NCBI GenBank assembly: GCA_021851335.1
Contig: JAJZEA010000027.1
Location: 1 to 42,659 of the forward strand
DNA length: 42,659 nucleotides
Origin: Acidobacteriota bacterium
GTDB lineage: Bacteria > Acidobacteriota > Terriglobia > Terriglobales > Acidobacteriaceae
Direction: 5' to 3'
The notes beneath the pieces were generated by a model, which saw nothing but the letters and a program-made list of their open reading frames with translations, did not search any database and was not told where the DNA came from. The translations under genes were made by a program, and so were the position numbers. Within the stretch, counting starts at the first letter, position 1. Each line of letters begins with the position of its first letter. This document shows, in pieces, positions 34,250 through 42,659 of the stretch.

Positions 34250-36706
34250 TTAGCTCGCAGTCGGCGCGGTCGATCCGGCAGGCAGCGTGAACTGGAAACT
34301 GCTGCCTTTGCCCACTTCGCTGTCCACCCAGATGCGTCCGCCGTGCTGGCGGATGATTTGCCGGCAAAGAGCCAGGCCCATGCCGGTTCCGCCCAGGTCA
34401 CGGGAGTCTGAGGCATCCCCCTGGCGAAAACGCTCAAAGATAAATTCCAGCTTGTCCTCCGGAATGCCGCGCCCCTGATCGGCGATGGTGATCTTCACCT
34501 GATCCGAGGTGAACTGCTCCGCCGAAAGTCGAATGACCGTGTGCTCCGGTGAGAATTTGATCGCGTTGTGAATCAGTTCGGTGACGACCTGCAGCACGCG
34601 CTCCTCGTCGGCGTAAACCGTGTACGCCGGCGCGTCAAAGCGGAAGGCGATGCCGGCGCGGATAGCTTCGGAGTGAGCAATGTCCGAGGCGCGGCGCAGC
34701 AGATCGATCGCGGGAATGACCTTCCGATCAAGCGCCATCCCTTCGCGCTCGCCTGCGTCAAAGTCAAGAATGTCGTTCACAAGCCGAATCAGCCGGTCAG
34801 AGTTGGCAAGAGCTACCTCGATCATCTGCTTCTGCTTTTCCGGACGTTTTTCCAGTGATCCTGAAGCGATCAGGCCCAGGGAAGCGCGCAGCGAGGTGAG
34901 CGGCGTACGCAGTTCATGGCTGACGGTGGAGATAAATTCGTCCTTCATGCGGTCCAGTCGACGCTGCTCAGCCACATCCTGAAACGAGACGACCATGCCG
35001 GAGATTGTACCGTCGTCAAGAATCGGGTTGGCCGCGTATTCCACTGGAAAGCTGGTGTTGTCAGCGCGCCAGAAGACATCGTCGCGAATGCGAACTGGTT
35101 CACCCCTTTCCAGCGCCTTGAGAATGGCGCAGTTCGAGGCTGAGTGGATCGAGCCGTCGGCGTGGTGATGGTGAATCGTCTCGTGGGTAAATTTCCCAAT
35201 CAGATATTCGGCGCTGAAGCCCAGCATTCGCGCGGCGGCAGAGTTGACAAAGGTGAAGCGGCCTTCAAGATCCATCCCGAAGATGCCATCATCGACAGCG
35301 GCAAGGATGAGCTGCTGCTGGCGACGAACCAGATTCAGCTCGCCCTCGGTCACAAGCTGATCGGTCACGTCCAGTCCGTGGGTCAGAATAAAGGAAGGAA
35401 CACCAGGAATATCCATGCGCCGGCTGGAAAATTCAATGCGGCGGGCGGTGCCGTCTTTGCGCCGCATTGGAATGACGCTACGAAATTCCCCAGACTCCGG
35501 AACCGTGCGCAGACATTCGCTGAAGAGCGCTCTGCCTTGTTCCGTCAGATACTCCGCAAGCTGCTTGCCCGTCATCTCCTCGACCGAATAACCCAGGCTG
35601 GATGCGGTGATGGTGTTCAGGGAAGTAATGCGCCCATCGAGCGTCGTGGTAAAGATGAAGGAAAGACTGCTCTCCACCACATGCCGATAGCGCGTTTCCG
35701 TCGAGAGAAGCGCCAGCTCAGCGTTGCGCTGCGCGGTGATGTCCTGCGCGGCCAACAGCAAATACTGGGGCTGCTCACCGGCAGCGGAGCCAGGCAGCGG
35801 TCGAAGCGTCCACTGGATGCGGCGAGACATGCCATCGAAGCCGCGCCAATAGTTTTCATATGGGCCAACGATCTGTCCGCTGCTCGCCTCCGCAATCTTG
35901 GCCATCGTCCAGCCAAAGGCTTCGCGCTCGGTCATCAGCGATTCGACCAGCGGCTTGCCCACAACCTCGTCAAACAGCATCCCGGTCAGCAACTCGCAGG
36001 CGCGGTTCCAGCGCAGAACCCGCCCGGCGCTATCCAGCACTACCACCAGCGCTGGCGTCGACTCCAGCGCCGTGGTCAGAAATCCGCGTTCCATCGCCAG
36101 CGCGCGTTCAAGTCGTTGCCGAGCATGCACAAGCTGCTGTCGTGTCGTGGATTGCAACAGCAGCTCCGCCTGAGCGGTCACCTGATGAGCAAGCATGGTG
36201 AGCAGCGGAATATGGTGCGTGCTAAAGCGATCCGGCTCAATCGCAAGCACGGCAAGCGTGCCAATGGGATTCTGGACGAGTGAAGGATCGTCCGCAAGCG
36301 ATTCCGCAGCAGCCAAAGGCAATGCCGCGCGATCGTGAGTCAAAGCGGGCAGCGGGATACCAAGATACGAGCCGCACCAGGCTGTGTTTTCGAGCGGAAT
36401 GCCACGCGGCGCAAAGCGCTCATGTTCCGCAGCGTTCGCAATGAAGAGCGGCTTTCGCTGGTGAAGGGTCCGGAAGCAGGCAGTCGAAAGCGCGGCTTGG
36501 TGCTCAGCAAGGAATCCCCATGTCGCGCGAAAATGAAGCGCTGGACCCTCCTGCCAGGCAATGTAGGCAAAGTCGGCTCCTGAGAGGACGGCGGCCAGAT
36601 GCAGAATCTCTTCCAGCGGAGAGATATCAGCTCGCGCGATCCGGGCCAGAGGACTGACCGGGGCGGCATTCTGCTCAGGCGTCGGAATGGGAGATGAAAC
36701 GGACAT
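34250..36706 (-). CDS. Hybrid-free sensor histidine kinase, GAF-PAS-PAS-PAS-HisKA-HATPase
   Basis: Cytosolic (no clear TM) sensor kinase of 818 aa. Domains in order: GAF-like about 28-185 (LHLAAVLSGADFAYIAWQEG...), PAS about 207-325, PAS about 335-450, PAS about 460-580 (AAVDDGIFGMDLEGRFTFVN), HisKA about 587-655 with phospho-acceptor His597 in FISTVSHELRTPLTSLRASL, and HATPase_c about 700-810 with N box ELIHNAIKFSPEH, G1 DQGRGIPED and G2 GGTGMGLALCRQIIRQHGG. No receiver domain and no neighbouring response regulator gene. Start ATG 36706 follows the first CAT with no strong Shine-Dalgarno. GAF/PAS inputs suggest sensing of a small molecule, redox or light; the ligand is unknown. It is divergent from dxs. 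Confidence 0.92.
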   Translation of the reverse strand: MSVSSPIPTPEQNAAPVSPLARIARADISPLEEILHLAAVLSGADFAYIAWQEGPALHFRATWGFLAEHQAALSTACFRTLHQRKPLFIANAAEHERFAPRGIPLENTAWCGSYLGIPLPALTHDRAALPLAAAESLADDPSLVQNPIGTLAVLAIEPDRFSTHHIPLLTMLAHQVTAQAELLLQSTTRQQLVHARQRLERALAMERGFLTTALESTPALVVVLDSAGRVLRWNRACELLTGMLFDEVVGKPLVESLMTEREAFGWTMAKIAEASSGQIVGPYENYWRGFDGMSRRIQWTLRPLPGSAAGEQPQYLLLAAQDITAQRNAELALLSTETRYRHVVESSLSFIFTTTLDGRITSLNTITASSLGYSVEEMTGKQLAEYLTEQGRALFSECLRTVPESGEFRSVIPMRRKDGTARRIEFSSRRMDIPGVPSFILTHGLDVTDQLVTEGELNLVRRQQQLILAAVDDGIFGMDLEGRFTFVNSAAARMLGFSAEYLIGKFTHETIHHHHADGSIHSASNCAILKALERGEPVRIRDDVFWRADNTSFPVEYAANPILDDGTISGMVVSFQDVAEQRRLDRMKDEFISTVSHELRTPLTSLRASLGLIASGSLEKRPEKQKQMIEVALANSDRLIRLVNDILDFDAGEREGMALDRKVIPAIDLLRRASDIAHSEAIRAGIAFRFDAPAYTVYADEERVLQVVTELIHNAIKFSPEHTVIRLSAEQFTSDQVKITIADQGRGIPEDKLEFIFERFRQGDASDSRDLGGTGMGLALCRQIIRQHGGRIWVDSEVGKGSSFQFTLPAGSTAPTAS

Positions 36707-36878
36707 CGGCGCTGGTTACCCAGAATGTAGTATCGCGCAATTCCAGAGTTGAATTTCTGCAACTTCGGTGGGATGAGGATAGTGCATCCGAGGCAGGCCT
36801 GGAAGAGGGGGCAACTGCGAACCGGAAGATTTGGGAGAAAGTTTCTTTCACTGAAGCGAAAAGTCGGAAAAGACGACT

Positions 36879-36887
36879 TGCTATACT
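36879..36887 (+). promoter_or_regulatory. Extended -10 promoter of dxs
   Basis: TGCTATACT: a TGn extended element directly before TATACT. It lies about 95 bases before ATG 36984, so transcription would start near 36894. No clear -35 was seen, which is acceptable for an extended -10. Confidence 0.4.
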
Positions 36888-36983
36888 CAATAGGGCGCAG
36901 AATGAGACGCAGATACTAGGCGGACGGCTGCCTCCATTGGCTTATTTTCGATGGCCCAAAGCGAAAAAGCGGGACAAGCAAGC

Positions 36984-38918
36984 ATGGCAAGTATCTTGGA
37001 AACCATTCACTCGGCAGCGGACCTGAAACGGTTAAAAGCGACGGAACTGGAGGCTCTGGCGGCTGAGATACGCGCCTACCTCATCCAGAACCTGTCGCGG
37101 ACGGGCGGTCATCTGGGTCCAAATCTGGGGGTGGTCGAGCTGACGATCGCTCTGCATCGTGTCTTTGAAACACCTGCGGACAAGATCACCATGGATGTCA
37201 GCCACCAGGCCTATGTCCACAAGCTGCTGACCGGGCGGCTGGATGCCTTCCCGACGATCCGCCAGGAGGGTGGGTTAAACGGTTTCATGCTGCGCACCGA
37301 AAGCGAGCACGATGCCTACGGTGCCGGACACGCGGGCACAGCACTCTCTGCTGCGCTTGGCATAGCCGTGGCACGTGACCTGCAGGGCGGCAACAACCAT
37401 GTCATCGCTGTCGCTGGAGACGCGGCGTTCACCAATGGCATCTCCTATGAAGCACTGAACAACATCGCCTCGCAGACGCGACGGATGATTGTCATCCTCA
37501 ACGACAACGAGTGGTCCATCGACCGCAACGTCGGCGCAATTGCCAACTACTTTCACCGGATCGTGACCAACGAGCACTACAAACACCTGCACGACTCCGC
37601 GGCCAGGCTGCTGCAGCGGCTGGGCGGCAAGACGGTGCGCAACGTGGCGCGCAAGGCCGAAGAAGCAGCCAAGGGCTTGCTCTGGCCTTCGATGATCTTT
37701 GAAGAGTTCGGGCTGACGTATTACGGTCCCATCGACGGGCACAATATTCCGCTCCTGATTGAAACACTGGAGTTTCTCAAGCGTGAAGACAAGCCGGTCC
37801 TCCTGCATGTGCTCACGCAAAAAGGCAAGGGATATCAGCCGGCGCTGGACAAGCAGAAAAAATTTCACGGCCTCGGACCCTACGATCCAGAGACAGGCGA
37901 GACAAAACCCGTCGGGCAAAAGACCTACTCCGAAGTCTTTGCCCAGACGCTCGTCGAACTGGCCAACGAGGATGAGCGCGTGGTGGCGATTACTGCGGCC
38001 ATGCCCAACGGCACGGCGCTCGACCTCTTTCGCCCGCACCACCCCCGCCGCTACTTTGACGTCGGCATCGCCGAAGAACACGCCGTCATCTTCGCAGCCG
38101 GGCTGGCAACGCAGGGCATGAAGCCGGTGTGCGCCATCTACTCCACGTTCCTGCAGCGAGCCTTTGACCCGATCGTGCATGACGTCTGCCTGCAACAACT
38201 GCCCGTCGTCTTCTGCATGGACCGCGCAGGATTATCCGGCGACGATGGTCCAACCCATCACGGACTCTTTGACATCGCCTATCTGCGTGGAATTCCGGAG
38301 ATTGTCGTCATGGCGCCGAAGGACGAGGATGAACTTGCAGACATGATGAAGACCGCGTTGACGCTCGACCGTCCAAGCGCCATTCGCTACCCGCGCGGAG
38401 TGGTAACCGGCGCAGGCTGCAAACCCAGGCCCGAAGTGCTGGCCGTGGGCAAGACGGAGCGGATTCGAGCCGGCAGCAGCTCCCGCGCAGATGTTGCAAT
38501 TTTTGCGCTGGGGCCGATGGTGGCCATGGCCGAATCCGTGGCCGATCAACTGGAAGCCGAAGGATATTCGACAGCCGTGGTCAACGGCCGGTTTGTCAAG
38601 CCGCTTGACCAGGACGCTGTCCGCGAATATGCCTTGCAAGGGGCCGTGCTGGTGACCATGGAAGATCACGCGCTGATGGGCGGCTTTGGCGCGGCGGTCC
38701 TGGAGGCACTGGACGAGATGAAGCTGAGCGCGTCGGTGGTGCGCGTGGGCTGGCCAGACCAGTTCATCGAGCACGGCAAGGTTGATTCGCTGCGGAAGAA
38801 ATATGGCCTTTCGGTGGAGGCTACGCTGGAACGCGTCCGATCGCTTCTTGCGAGTCGACCGTCAGAACGTGAAGCCGAAACATGGCCAGCGCACACCACG
38901 CGCAGGATCGCCGGGTGA
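36984..38918 (+). CDS. dxs: 1-deoxy-D-xylulose-5-phosphate synthase
   Basis: DXS, 644 aa, full length. It condenses pyruvate and glyceraldehyde-3-phosphate to DXP, the first step of the MEP isoprenoid pathway, with thiamine diphosphate. The N-terminus LETIHSAADLKRL is as in the family. HLGPNLGVVELTIALHRVF and MDVSHQAYVHKLLTGR are conserved blocks. The TPP-binding region reads AGDAAFTNGISYEALNN...VILNDNEWSI; the usual GDG is GDA, but Asp and Asn are kept. YYGPIDGHN, FDVGIAEEHAVIFAAGLA and MDRAGLSGDDGPTHHG complete it. ATG 36984 fits the family start; ATG 36951 in frame would add 11 residues. It overlaps the downstream secreted amidohydrolase-like gene by four bases (GTGA). Confidence 0.95.
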   Translation: MASILETIHSAADLKRLKATELEALAAEIRAYLIQNLSRTGGHLGPNLGVVELTIALHRVFETPADKITMDVSHQAYVHKLLTGRLDAFPTIRQEGGLNGFMLRTESEHDAYGAGHAGTALSAALGIAVARDLQGGNNHVIAVAGDAAFTNGISYEALNNIASQTRRMIVILNDNEWSIDRNVGAIANYFHRIVTNEHYKHLHDSAARLLQRLGGKTVRNVARKAEEAAKGLLWPSMIFEEFGLTYYGPIDGHNIPLLIETLEFLKREDKPVLLHVLTQKGKGYQPALDKQKKFHGLGPYDPETGETKPVGQKTYSEVFAQTLVELANEDERVVAITAAMPNGTALDLFRPHHPRRYFDVGIAEEHAVIFAAGLATQGMKPVCAIYSTFLQRAFDPIVHDVCLQQLPVVFCMDRAGLSGDDGPTHHGLFDIAYLRGIPEIVVMAPKDEDELADMMKTALTLDRPSAIRYPRGVVTGAGCKPRPEVLAVGKTERIRAGSSSRADVAIFALGPMVAMAESVADQLEAEGYSTAVVNGRFVKPLDQDAVREYALQGAVLVTMEDHALMGGFGAAVLEALDEMKLSASVVRVGWPDQFIEHGKVDSLRKKYGLSVEATLERVRSLLASRPSEREAETWPAHTTRRIAG

Positions 38919-40471
38919 AACAGCCGCAAGGCAACATGCAAAAAAGTGGAAGCGGCCTTTGCGCCGCGGATGAGCGCAGACTTCGCTGCTCGTTTGCAGT
39001 TCGTGCGGCTGGCTGGCTTGGCTCTGTGTTGAGCCTGCTGGGACTCATCGTTTTACCTGCCCTTGCCGCGCGAGGAGCACAGGCACAACCCACCCCGCCG
39101 CCGCTTGTGCTGGCCGGTGGAACCATCATCGATCTCAGCAACTGGGGCCACTCCGCCAACGATCTGCATGATGCTGTGATCTTCATTCGCGATGGCCGGA
39201 TCACAACGGTGGGACCACGCGCGGCCATTCCCATTCCCAAAGGCGCAACCGTCATCGACTGCACGGGCAAATATCTGGTGCCGGGACTGGTCGATGGCTA
39301 CGCAACCATGAGCAGCCAGGGCGAGGCACAGGCTAACCTCTACATGGGCGTGACGACCGTGGTGGCGCGGACCGGCGGCAATGATGGACCGCCCGATTTG
39401 TACTCCAGACCCGGACCGCAGGTCTATCGCATCGCCACCGTCGGAACCACCGATAACGACAATCCGCTGCGAGCCTTGCCAGGATGGAAACAGACGCTCG
39501 CCTTGACCGGCGCGCATCCAACGGAACTGACACCGGCGCAAACGGCGCTGGAACTGACAGCGCTGCAACAGATGGGTGTTCGCGCGGTGATGATTGGGCC
39601 AGCCGTGACAGCCGCCAACAGCCAGTGGATATTGGAGCATGCCCGAGGACTGGGCCTAGCAACCTATGGCGTCTTTGCCGCAACTCCGGTGCGGCTGGGT
39701 GTCAACGATGGCGTCGATGTTCTCCTGCACATGGGCCGATATGAGATTGGCGTAGTACCCGATGAACTGCAACAACCGCTGGCCGACGATGCCTATGATG
39801 CAGCGGCGCGAACAGCCTATGGATACGCCGAGCACCTGCCGCCCATGGATGAGCATCTGCGCGCGTATGCGCGGTTTCTGGCGGCGCATCGCACGGCGCT
39901 CATGCCAACCTTCAGCGAATATTTTCTGCGCCTGCCCGACCACCGTAATCTGTGGGTATCTCCCGCAGCGCGCCTGCTCAATCCTCATCTGGCCGACGGC
40001 GTCACCGACCGCGCCACCGGCGAGATGATCTATCCGCTTCCCAACTGGGAGCGTAAACTGCCGCAGATCACACAACGATGGCTGGAGGCCGGATTGAGCA
40101 AACGCGCCAACCAGCAGGCAAACCGCCTTTGGGCCATCAATCAGGCAATCTTTGAATCGTATCCGCACTATCTGGCCGGCAGCGGCGCCGCCGAGTTGGG
40201 CGCGCTGCCCGGCATCTCCCTCCAGATCGAGTTGCAGATGCTCACACGGCTCGGTCTGTCTCCACGCGAGGCGCTGGCCGCGGCCACCAGCAACTATGCG
40301 TCCCAGATACACTGGACCGAGCTTGGCTCGATTGAGCCGGGGCGCCGCGCCGATATTCTGGTGCTGGATGCAGACCCGACGGCAAGCGTGTGGAATCTGC
40401 AACAGTTTCAGACGCTCGTCGTCAACGGCGTGGTCATGCCGAGATCCGCGCTGCTGCAGTTGAGCAAATAA
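38915..40471 (+). CDS. Secreted amidohydrolase-like protein, metal ligands largely lost
   Basis: Protein of 518 aa related to imidazolonepropionase-like amidohydrolases. A signal peptide (SVLSLLGLIVLPALAARGAQA) precedes the fold: LVLAGGTIIDLSNWG, VIFIRDGRITTVG, KYLVPGLVDGYATM, MGVTTVVARTGG and the C-terminal LGLSPREALAAATSNYA with LGSIEPGRRADILVLDADP. The canonical PGLxDxHxH is replaced by PGLVDGYATM (both histidines missing), the GTDA aspartate by AGSGAAE, and the middle histidine block by GLATYGVFAAT, so the enzyme is probably not a classic metal-dependent hydrolase. Start GTG 38915 has AGGA 7 bases upstream and overlaps the dxs stop; ATG 38936 and ATG 38882 are alternatives. It should act in the periplasm, function unknown. 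Confidence 0.8.
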   Translation: MKQPQGNMQKSGSGLCAADERRLRCSFAVRAAGWLGSVLSLLGLIVLPALAARGAQAQPTPPPLVLAGGTIIDLSNWGHSANDLHDAVIFIRDGRITTVGPRAAIPIPKGATVIDCTGKYLVPGLVDGYATMSSQGEAQANLYMGVTTVVARTGGNDGPPDLYSRPGPQVYRIATVGTTDNDNPLRALPGWKQTLALTGAHPTELTPAQTALELTALQQMGVRAVMIGPAVTAANSQWILEHARGLGLATYGVFAATPVRLGVNDGVDVLLHMGRYEIGVVPDELQQPLADDAYDAAARTAYGYAEHLPPMDEHLRAYARFLAAHRTALMPTFSEYFLRLPDHRNLWVSPAARLLNPHLADGVTDRATGEMIYPLPNWERKLPQITQRWLEAGLSKRANQQANRLWAINQAIFESYPHYLAGSGAAELGALPGISLQIELQMLTRLGLSPREALAAATSNYASQIHWTELGSIEPGRRADILVLDADPTASVWNLQQFQTLVVNGVVMPRSALLQLSK

Positions 40472-40517
40472 GCAATCCCAAACCGCACCGCATGAAGGCA
40501 ATCCTCCAAAGGAAACC

Positions 40518-40925
40518 ATGACCATTTGCATCGGATGTGAGCCGAATCTGACCGTCGAAGAGTTTCGCGCAGTCCTTGTAGCCTCCACGCTGGACCGGCG
40601 GCGGCCGGTCAATGAACCAGAGCGACTGGAGCGTATGCTGCGCGAAGCCGACCTGATCGTGACGGCGCGCGATGGCGCGCGACTGGTCGGCATCTCCCGT
40701 GCGCTCACGGATTTTGCCTACTGTTGTTATCTGTCGGACCTGGCCGTAGATGTTGCGTATCAGCATCAAGGCATTGGCCGAATGCTGGTGGCTGAAACGC
40801 ATCGGAGGGCTGGCGTCGAGGATACGACGCTGCTGCTGACAGCAGCACCAGCGGCAGAAACCTACTACCCAAAGATCGGAATGCAGCCCATCGCCAGCGC
40901 CTGGATGATACGGCGGACGCGATGA
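40518..40925 (+). CDS. GNAT-family N-acetyltransferase
   Basis: GNAT acetyltransferase of 135 aa. LSDLAVDVAYQHQGIGRMLVAETHRRAG contains the acetyl-CoA pyrophosphate loop (Q/R-x-x-G-x-G as QHQGIG). TTLLLTAAPAAETYYPKIGMQP matches the family's last strands and the Tyr near the C-terminus. AAAGGA lies 6 bases before ATG 40518. The 46-base gap after the amidohydrolase-like gene allows co-transcription. The acceptor is unknown. The N-terminal part (about 1-35) differs from most family members, and Cys5/Cys7 in ICIGC-like sequence are noted without assigning a role. Confidence 0.82.
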   Translation: MTICIGCEPNLTVEEFRAVLVASTLDRRRPVNEPERLERMLREADLIVTARDGARLVGISRALTDFAYCCYLSDLAVDVAYQHQGIGRMLVAETHRRAGVEDTTLLLTAAPAAETYYPKIGMQPIASAWMIRRTR

Positions 40926-41018
40926 ACACAGCAATGCCCGGGCATGACAAACCCAGGCATGAGAAGCCACTCATGATAATTCCGTCGCATGAGTCGCACG
41001 TCTGCCAATCGCTGCCGG

Positions 41019-42497
<1,479 letters not shown>

Positions 42498-42596
42498 GAA
42501 GGAATGATCGCTTTCCGGACGCAGCCCGCGCGCGGGAGCCTTCTTCATGCTAGCATTCGCAGCGGTTGGAGCGAGTTGGGGATGGCACGAGACGGA

Positions 42597-42659
42597 TTAT
42601 GTCTGGGGCGGATATTGAGGCGGATATTGCGGGGGATACGGAGGCGGATACGGCGGGTA
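42597..42659 (-). CDS. C-terminal end of a YPP-repeat protein (cut by window edge)
   Basis: On the minus strand the frame entering at the right edge reads tyrosine-proline-proline units (Y-P-P, then Y-P-P-P, Y-P-P-Q, Y-P-P-Q, Y-P-P-Q-T) and stops at TAA 42599-42597. The DNA is a short imperfect repeat of (minus-strand) TATCCGCC-type units. Proline/tyrosine-rich tails like this occur on annexin-like, membrane-associated and surface proteins, and in several acidobacterial proteins. The rest of the gene is outside the window, so no function is assigned. Its stop is about 100 bases upstream of gltX on the same strand. Confidence 0.6.
   Translation of the reverse strand, partial: YPPYPPPYPPQYPPQYPPQT

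Noticed and set aside
37275..38198. Minus-strand frame of about 307 codons opposite dxs
   Set aside because: Antisense shadow of a conserved dxs; no family match.
39656..40708. Minus-strand frame of about 350 codons opposite the amidohydrolase-like gene
   Set aside because: Antisense shadow, ends in the GNAT region without any ribosome site or family motif.

Overview
The window looks like a chromosomal stretch of an acidobacterium, most likely class Terriglobia (Acidobacteriaceae or a relative). This is inferred from the high GC content, the gene mix (BshA-type bacillithiol glycosyltransferase, secreted DinB-like protein, NHL-repeat protein with the hydrophobic tail often seen in this group) and the many weak Shine-Dalgarno sites with GTG or TTG starts. 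No marker here fixes the genus.

Layout. (1) 1-7.5 kb, mixed housekeeping: the tail of an IS630-type transposase beside tRNA-Val, an RNB-type ribonuclease, a ChbG/HpnK-like deacetylase, bshA, an orphan LytS-type histidine kinase, ribA (GTP cyclohydrolase II), and a translationally coupled P-loop kinase/DinB pair. (2) 7.9-10.4 kb: gapA and pgk, glycolysis, with hairpins and short repeats in the leader between them and a strong intrinsic terminator after pgk. (3) 10.4-26.9 kb: an exopolysaccharide locus. An ATP-grasp gene points towards it. A six-gene minus-strand operon runs from wecG-like GT26 (fused to a STAS-like domain) through an O-antigen ligase/polymerase-like protein, a processive GT2, a Wzx-like flippase and a Wza-like exporter to a Wzz/GumC-like protein whose C-terminal kinase-like domain is degenerate. 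Upstream are a secreted clan GH-A-like glycoside hydrolase (minus strand) and a divergent plus-strand run of three glycosyltransferases (GT4, GT2, GT2). (4) 26.9-30.8 kb: tRNA-Arg, a small HMA-fold protein without metal cysteines, a TlpA-like lipoprotein divergent from a membrane-anchored GT2, then a pterin operon of two adjacent PTPS-II-type 6-pyruvoyl-tetrahydropterin synthase paralogues plus folE (GTP cyclohydrolase I), closed by a perfect intrinsic terminator. (5) 30.8-36.7 kb: NHL-repeat secreted protein, secreted DinB-like protein, outer-membrane beta-barrel and a GAF-PAS-PAS-PAS histidine kinase. (6) 36.9-42.7 kb: dxs coupled to a secreted amidohydrolase-like protein that has lost most metal ligands, a GNAT acetyltransferase, gltX, and the C-terminal end of a YPP-repeat protein entering from the right edge.

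How the genes work together. The polysaccharide locus contains a Wzx/Wzy-type export route (flippase, ligase/polymerase, Wzz, Wza), at least four sugar transferases and a hydrolase, but no priming phosphoglycosyltransferase in the window. Two parts that normally carry regulation are unusual: the co-polymerase kinase domain has no Walker A motif, and the GT26 enzyme carries a STAS-like tail. The pterin operon (two PTPS-II enzymes plus GTP cyclohydrolase I) fits a tetrahydrobiopterin-like pathway better than queuosine. Those two clusters are the most interesting parts. The remainder is ordinary core metabolism.
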